Shown here one piece after another: positions 60,559-64,000 of a stretch of 64,000 nucleotides of DNA. A program made the translations under genes and the position numbers. Source of the DNA: Pseudobacteriovorax antillogorgiicola (GTDB lineage Bacteria; Bdellovibrionota_B; Oligoflexia; Oligoflexales; RGVZ01); assembly GCA_945865565.1 (NCBI GenBank), contig CAMBEK010000007.1, positions 25,864 through 89,863 on the forward strand. Direction: 5' to 3'. Every line of letters begins with the position of its first letter. Within the stretch, counting starts at the first letter, position 1. The notes beneath the pieces are model-generated. The model was not told the origin of the DNA, did no database searches, and saw nothing but the letters and a program-made list of their open reading frames with translations.

Positions 60559-61052
60559 AAAACGCAGGACAAGCGGCGCTCGATCACAGAACCTTCCTCG
60601 GCATAATGCAGGATATACCCGCCATATGTCCCGTCATTGTGGCGCTCGAAACAAACGCCGACTTGAGTCAGAACATCATCGTCGCCTGAGAAGTCCGCTC
60701 CGGTTTCAGGAAATTGATAAACTTCACAGATCGGATCACGCCCCAAGTCCAGTTGTTGACCGCGGATCCGCCGCGAGACCCACTGGGCACTTTCCTTCGG
60801 AAAGGTCGAAACTTTCGCCTCGATCCAGTCACTGCCACCTTCGGGGTCCCAGCACTTAACGATTTCGATTCGCAACCTGGGACCATCATCACGGGTCTGG
60901 CAGGAAGCAAATACGCCGTTCCGTTCCCCGGCAATGCCAACGTCAGAAAAAACAAAACACATTGCCATCGCCATCGCGATAATTCTCGATGCGAGAATCG
61001 GCGATGCAATAATCAACGACGCGATGATTTTCGAAGAAATAAATAATTTCAT
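60555..61052 (-). CDS. Small cysteine-containing secreted protein, unknown
   Basis: 165 residues from ATG 61052 (AAAGGG upstream). The signal region is a repeated motif, roughly KIIASLIIASPILASRIIAM, encoded by degenerate copies of a 15-base unit, before the mature part at about residue 42. The mature protein has five or six cysteines (VFASCQ, IVKCWD, PICEVY, GVCFER, LSCVF), suggesting disulphides. No family recognised. Convergent with maeB, overlapping by four bases. Confidence 0.6.
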   Translation of the reverse strand: MKLFISSKIIASLIIASPILASRIIAMAMAMCFVFSDVGIAGERNGVFASCQTRDDGPRLRIEIVKCWDPEGGSDWIEAKVSTFPKESAQWVSRRIRGQQLDLGRDPICEVYQFPETGADFSGDDDVLTQVGVCFERHNDGTYGGYILHYAEEGSVIERRLSCVF

Positions 61053-61134
61053 GACGGGCCCTTTGATTTAAATCCGTCAGGGCGCGATGCAAAAAACAGA
61101 CCGTCCGCCAAGAAGACAGGCCGGCGCGTCAAGT

Positions 61135-62133
61135 TCAGCGAGAGTCACTCGGAATTTCGGGAAACACCTTCCGCACCTTCGAGAGGAGGTATTGACCGTA
61201 TGTACCCGAGAACGCATGTACATTAGCCTTGTCCCAGCGCTCGGTTGAGTCGTCCTTGACCCGTTCGCGATCGACCACGGGAAGTGGCTGAACCACTGAC
61301 TCGAATCCAGGGTCAAAAAAGAAGGGGAAGGACAGGCGATTGCGACCGGATGCATTTCGCACGCGGTGTGGCGTTGACTTGTATAGGCCCCCCGTCATCC
61401 GGTCCAACATGTCGCCGATATTGCAGACAAAGGTGTTTTCAAATGGTGGCGCAGGCGTCCAACCCGTTTTTGTTTTAACCTCAAGTCCACCGCAGGCGTC
61501 CTGTTTCAAGATGGTCAACACGCCATAGTCGGTATGCTCACCGACCCCCCATTGGTGCTGTTGGCTCAGGTCAGGCACCGGATAATGAAATATCCGAAAG
61601 AGCAGCAAGGGATCTTTGGTGTACCGCTCGTGAAAATAATTTTCTTCCAGACCCAGGCTAAGAGACAACGCACCCATAAGGGCATGTCCCAACGCCGTCA
61701 TTTCATCCATGTAGGTCAGGACCACAGTGCGAAGGTCACTGGGCTCGGCAGGAAAAAGGTTTGCGCCATGCATGGGCTTGCCTGCGATCACCGCCGGGTG
61801 ACGGTCCGACAATTCCTGGCCGAAATAAATGCCCTCCTTGATGTCAGGCAATCCCGAAGTCAACTCAACACCGACTGGAAAAAAACCCCGCCAGGCGCGA
61901 CCAGCCTTGGCCATCGCAATCTGCATTTTGATGTCATGGCTTTGGGCAAAAAAATCACGGCTCAAGGCCTCGATTTTATTCTGCAGATCGAGGCTGATTC
62001 CGTGACCGGAAACATAGAAAAATCCAACCTCGCGGCAGGCCCGTCCAATGGCACGGGCGACAGAGAGCTTGGAATCAGCGCATCCCCTGAGGCCGGCAAT
62101 GTCGATCAGTGGCACTTGAACTGGAATTTCCAT
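61135..62133 (-). CDS. Isopenicillin-N-synthase-like 2-oxoglutarate/Fe(II) oxygenase, second copy
   Basis: 332 residues from ATG 62133 (GGAGG five bases upstream). Fe ligands are His200-x-Asp202 (GEHTDYGVLTIL) and His256 (STPHRVRN), followed by the RLS motif (NRLSFPFFFDP) that binds 2-oxoglutarate. Segment VGFFYVSGHGIS is the DIOX_N signature. It is a paralogue of the enzyme at 37695-38720; the physiological substrate is not known. It is divergent from leuS, with a 149-base gap. Confidence 0.87.
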   Translation of the reverse strand: MEIPVQVPLIDIAGLRGCADSKLSVARAIGRACREVGFFYVSGHGISLDLQNKIEALSRDFFAQSHDIKMQIAMAKAGRAWRGFFPVGVELTSGLPDIKEGIYFGQELSDRHPAVIAGKPMHGANLFPAEPSDLRTVVLTYMDEMTALGHALMGALSLSLGLEENYFHERYTKDPLLLFRIFHYPVPDLSQQHQWGVGEHTDYGVLTILKQDACGGLEVKTKTGWTPAPPFENTFVCNIGDMLDRMTGGLYKSTPHRVRNASGRNRLSFPFFFDPGFESVVQPLPVVDRERVKDDSTERWDKANVHAFSGTYGQYLLSKVRKVFPEIPSDSR

Positions 62134-62282
62134 CGGAACCTCCCCAAAAGGAATCTACCCCGCACTTCTTCTTCTGGAATGGCTTTTCCGTTGTAAAATC
62201 GGGCCATTGATGGTTTTTTAAGCCATCAAAACAGGCAACGGGGTTGATGCCCATCATCCTAATCCAGAAGCAGGCAAACGGC

Positions 62283-64000
62283 ATGGAAGAAAAGCAGAGT
62301 TATCCATTCTCAATCATTGAGAAAAAATGGCAACGCCACTGGCTGGACAACAAAACCTTTATGACTCCGGACCCAGACGACGCGTCGGGCCCAAAGAAGC
62401 CCAAGTACTATATTTTGGACATGTTCCCCTACCCGTCTGGCGACGGCCTGCATGTCGGGCATCCAGAAGGCTACACCGCAACCGACATCGTCGCCCGGTT
62501 CAAGCGCATGAATGGCTTTAATGTCCTGCACCCCATGGGATGGGACGCCTTTGGCCTGCCCGCAGAACAGCATGCCATCAACACCGGAACCCACCCGCGG
62601 GTCACGACCGCCAAGAATATCAACCGGTTTCGCGAACAGATCCAGTCTCTTGGCCTGAGTTACGACTGGGACCGTGAAGTCGATACGACAGATCCCAGCT
62701 ATTACAAATGGACCCAGTGGATCTTCTTGAAACTGTTTCAACGCGGGCTCGCCTACGAATCCCACGAACCAGTGAACTGGTGCCCAGCCCTTGGGACCGT
62801 CTTGGCCAACGAAGAGGTCATCGACGGCAAATCGGAAAGGGGTGGTCATCCGGTCGTCCGCAAGCCAATGCGCCAATGGGTCCTGAAAATCACTGCCTAT
62901 GCCGAACGGCTTCTTGACGACTTGGATCTGGTCGATTGGCCGGACAGCGTCAAGGAAATGCAGCGCAACTGGATCGGCAAAAGCGTCGGCGCCGAGGTTG
63001 AATTCAAAATCGCAGAAAATGCAAATTCAAATAAACCTCAAGGCTTCACTGTTTTCACAACAAGGCCCGACACTCTTTTTGGCGCAACGTTCTGTGTCCT
63101 GGCTCCGGAGCATCCACTGGTCGAAAAAATCACCACGCCGGCACAACAAGATGCGGTGGCGTCCTACGTCGAGGAAACGAAACGACGCAGCGACATGGAG
63201 CGGACCGGCCTGAATACTGAAAAAACCGGCGTCTTCACCGGCGCGTTTGCCATCAATCCGGCGAACAACGAAAAAATTCCGATTTGGATCGCCGATTACG
63301 TGATGATCACCTACGGGCATGGGGCCATCATGGCGGTTCCCGGACATGACGAACGCGATTATGAATTCGCTAGCAAGTTTGAACTCCCGATCCACCGGGT
63401 CCTGACGGGATCATCAGAATCCACTGAACCCGGTGAATCCAGCGGACCTGCCCACACTGGCGACGGCATTTTGATCAACTCTGGTTTCCTGAACGGTATG
63501 GACAAGGCTGCAGCCGTCCATCGCATGGGTCAGTGGCTACAAGAGCACAAACTCGGCAAACCAACCGTCACCTATAAACTGCGCGACTGGCTGTTCTCCC
63601 GCCAGCGCTACTGGGGCGAGCCATTTCCCATCGCGCAGGATAAAGACGGCAACGTCGTGACGGTTGACGAATCTGAACTGCCGGTTTTGTTGCCAGAGCT
63701 TGAAGATTTCAAGCCATCTGGAAACGGCGAATCCCCACTTTCGCGATCGAAAGATTGGTTGGAATATAAAAAAGACGGTAAGGCGTACCGGCGGGAAACC
63801 AACACGATGCCACAGTGGGCTGGCAGCTGCTGGTACTATCTGCGCTACATCGATCCCCACAACGATCACGCGGCATGGGATAAATCGAAAGAGAAATACT
63901 GGATGCCCGTCGACTTGTATGTCGGCGGCGTCGAACACGCAGTTTTACATCTTCTCTACGCACGCTTTTGGCACAAGGTCCTCTTCGACTGCGGCCTGGT
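62283..64000 (+). CDS. leuS: Leucyl-tRNA synthetase (C-terminus cut by window edge)
   Basis: About 572 codons from ATG 62283 are visible to base 64000. The HIGH-type motif is [25 protein letters not shown], then [13 protein letters not shown], the editing domain ([31 protein letters not shown]) and the catalytic [16 protein letters not shown]. Editing-domain residues such as the Thr-rich FTTRPDT and [10 protein letters not shown] are intact. It charges tRNA-Leu. The KMSKS part lies beyond the window. Confidence 0.98.
   Translation, partial: MEEKQSYPFSIIEKKWQRHWLDNKTFMTPDPDDASGPKKPKYYILDMFPYPSGDGLHVGHPEGYTATDIVARFKRMNGFNVLHPMGWDAFGLPAEQHAINTGTHPRVTTAKNINRFREQIQSLGLSYDWDREVDTTDPSYYKWTQWIFLKLFQRGLAYESHEPVNWCPALGTVLANEEVIDGKSERGGHPVVRKPMRQWVLKITAYAERLLDDLDLVDWPDSVKEMQRNWIGKSVGAEVEFKIAENANSNKPQGFTVFTTRPDTLFGATFCVLAPEHPLVEKITTPAQQDAVASYVEETKRRSDMERTGLNTEKTGVFTGAFAINPANNEKIPIWIADYVMITYGHGAIMAVPGHDERDYEFASKFELPIHRVLTGSSESTEPGESSGPAHTGDGILINSGFLNGMDKAAAVHRMGQWLQEHKLGKPTVTYKLRDWLFSRQRYWGEPFPIAQDKDGNVVTVDESELPVLLPELEDFKPSGNGESPLSRSKDWLEYKKDGKAYRRETNTMPQWAGSCWYYLRYIDPHNDHAAWDKSKEKYWMPVDLYVGGVEHAVLHLLYARFWHKVLFDCGL

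Noticed and set aside
1..64000. CRISPR arrays, IS elements, tRNA or rRNA genes
   Set aside because: No spaced direct repeats, transposase-like ORFs, or recognisable tRNA arms with the usual TTCRA motif were seen by eye; a tRNAscan run would settle tRNAs.

Overview
The window is a compact, gene-dense bacterial chromosome segment with roughly balanced G+C. I see no phage, insertion sequence, CRISPR array, rRNA or tRNA. The gene content points to a Gram-negative of the old 'Deltaproteobacteria' (Bdellovibrionota/Oligoflexia or Myxococcota side). The clues are an Mla lipid transport system, paired ArsA/Get3-like ATPases, an alternative complex III respiratory operon, PilT and PilA-type genes, a receiver-TPR protein, and many lipoproteins and secreted proteases. 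The phylum assignment is inference; no 16S gene is present.

Layout. (1) 1-4.9 kb, minus strand: tatA, two ArsA-like ATPases, then mlaE, mlaF and mlaD (cut by the left edge), mostly with overlapping start and stop codons. (2) 5.1-12.7 kb, minus: a complete actABCDEF operon for alternative complex III, a quinol-oxidising complex, with ActB a fused molybdopterin-like/FeS protein carrying a twin-arginine motif. (3) 12.8-16.8 kb, plus: uvrB-uvrC excision repair pair. (4) 16.8-20.6 kb, minus: a PilZ-like protein, a small basic protein, a TrmA/RlmD-family RNA methyltransferase and HemW. (5) 20.6-27.5 kb, plus: a six-gene envelope operon (beta-barrel-like outer-membrane protein, lipoprotein, large TPR protein, TPR lipoprotein, Lys-C/V8-like serine protease lipoprotein, small secreted protein) with no function I can name. 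(6) 27.7-37.6 kb, plus: a zincin lipoprotein; a homocysteine methyltransferase/MTHFR fusion preceded by a hairpin that buries its ribosome binding site; a PilT-type ATPase with an apparently duplicated N-domain; a trypsin-LRR lipoprotein coupled to a CPBP protease and TrmL; HisC; a receiver-TPR protein. (7) 37.7-52.7 kb, mostly minus: an isopenicillin-N-synthase-like oxygenase, a second zincin, a NERD-helicase with a cold-shock-like tail, a CAP-domain lipoprotein, a plus-strand methyltransferase overlapping tail-to-tail with a large GT-C-like membrane protein, class II fructose-bisphosphate aldolase, two type IV pilins, NadE and a ComM-family ATPase. (8) 52.8-64 kb: argS, an outer-membrane-like protein, a possible ferritin-like protein, a metallophosphoesterase, a second (orphan) MlaE, a MaeB-type malic enzyme, a small secreted protein, a second 2-oxoglutarate oxygenase, and leuS cut by the right edge.

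Together the genes cover housekeeping (aminoacyl-tRNA synthetases, repair, NAD and central carbon), aerobic or anaerobic electron transfer, outer-membrane lipid homeostasis, type IV pilus motility, and an unusually large set of exported hydrolases. The hydrolases would fit a surface-active or predatory lifestyle, which is speculation. The least explained parts are the tatA-ArsA-Mla operon, the 20.6-27.5 kb envelope operon, the SD-sequestering hairpin before the methionine gene, and several fusion proteins. No stretch longer than 300 bases lacks a gene; the longest gaps (4875-5129, 27482-27695, 43217-43435 and 48630-48895) hold probable promoters or hairpins noted below.
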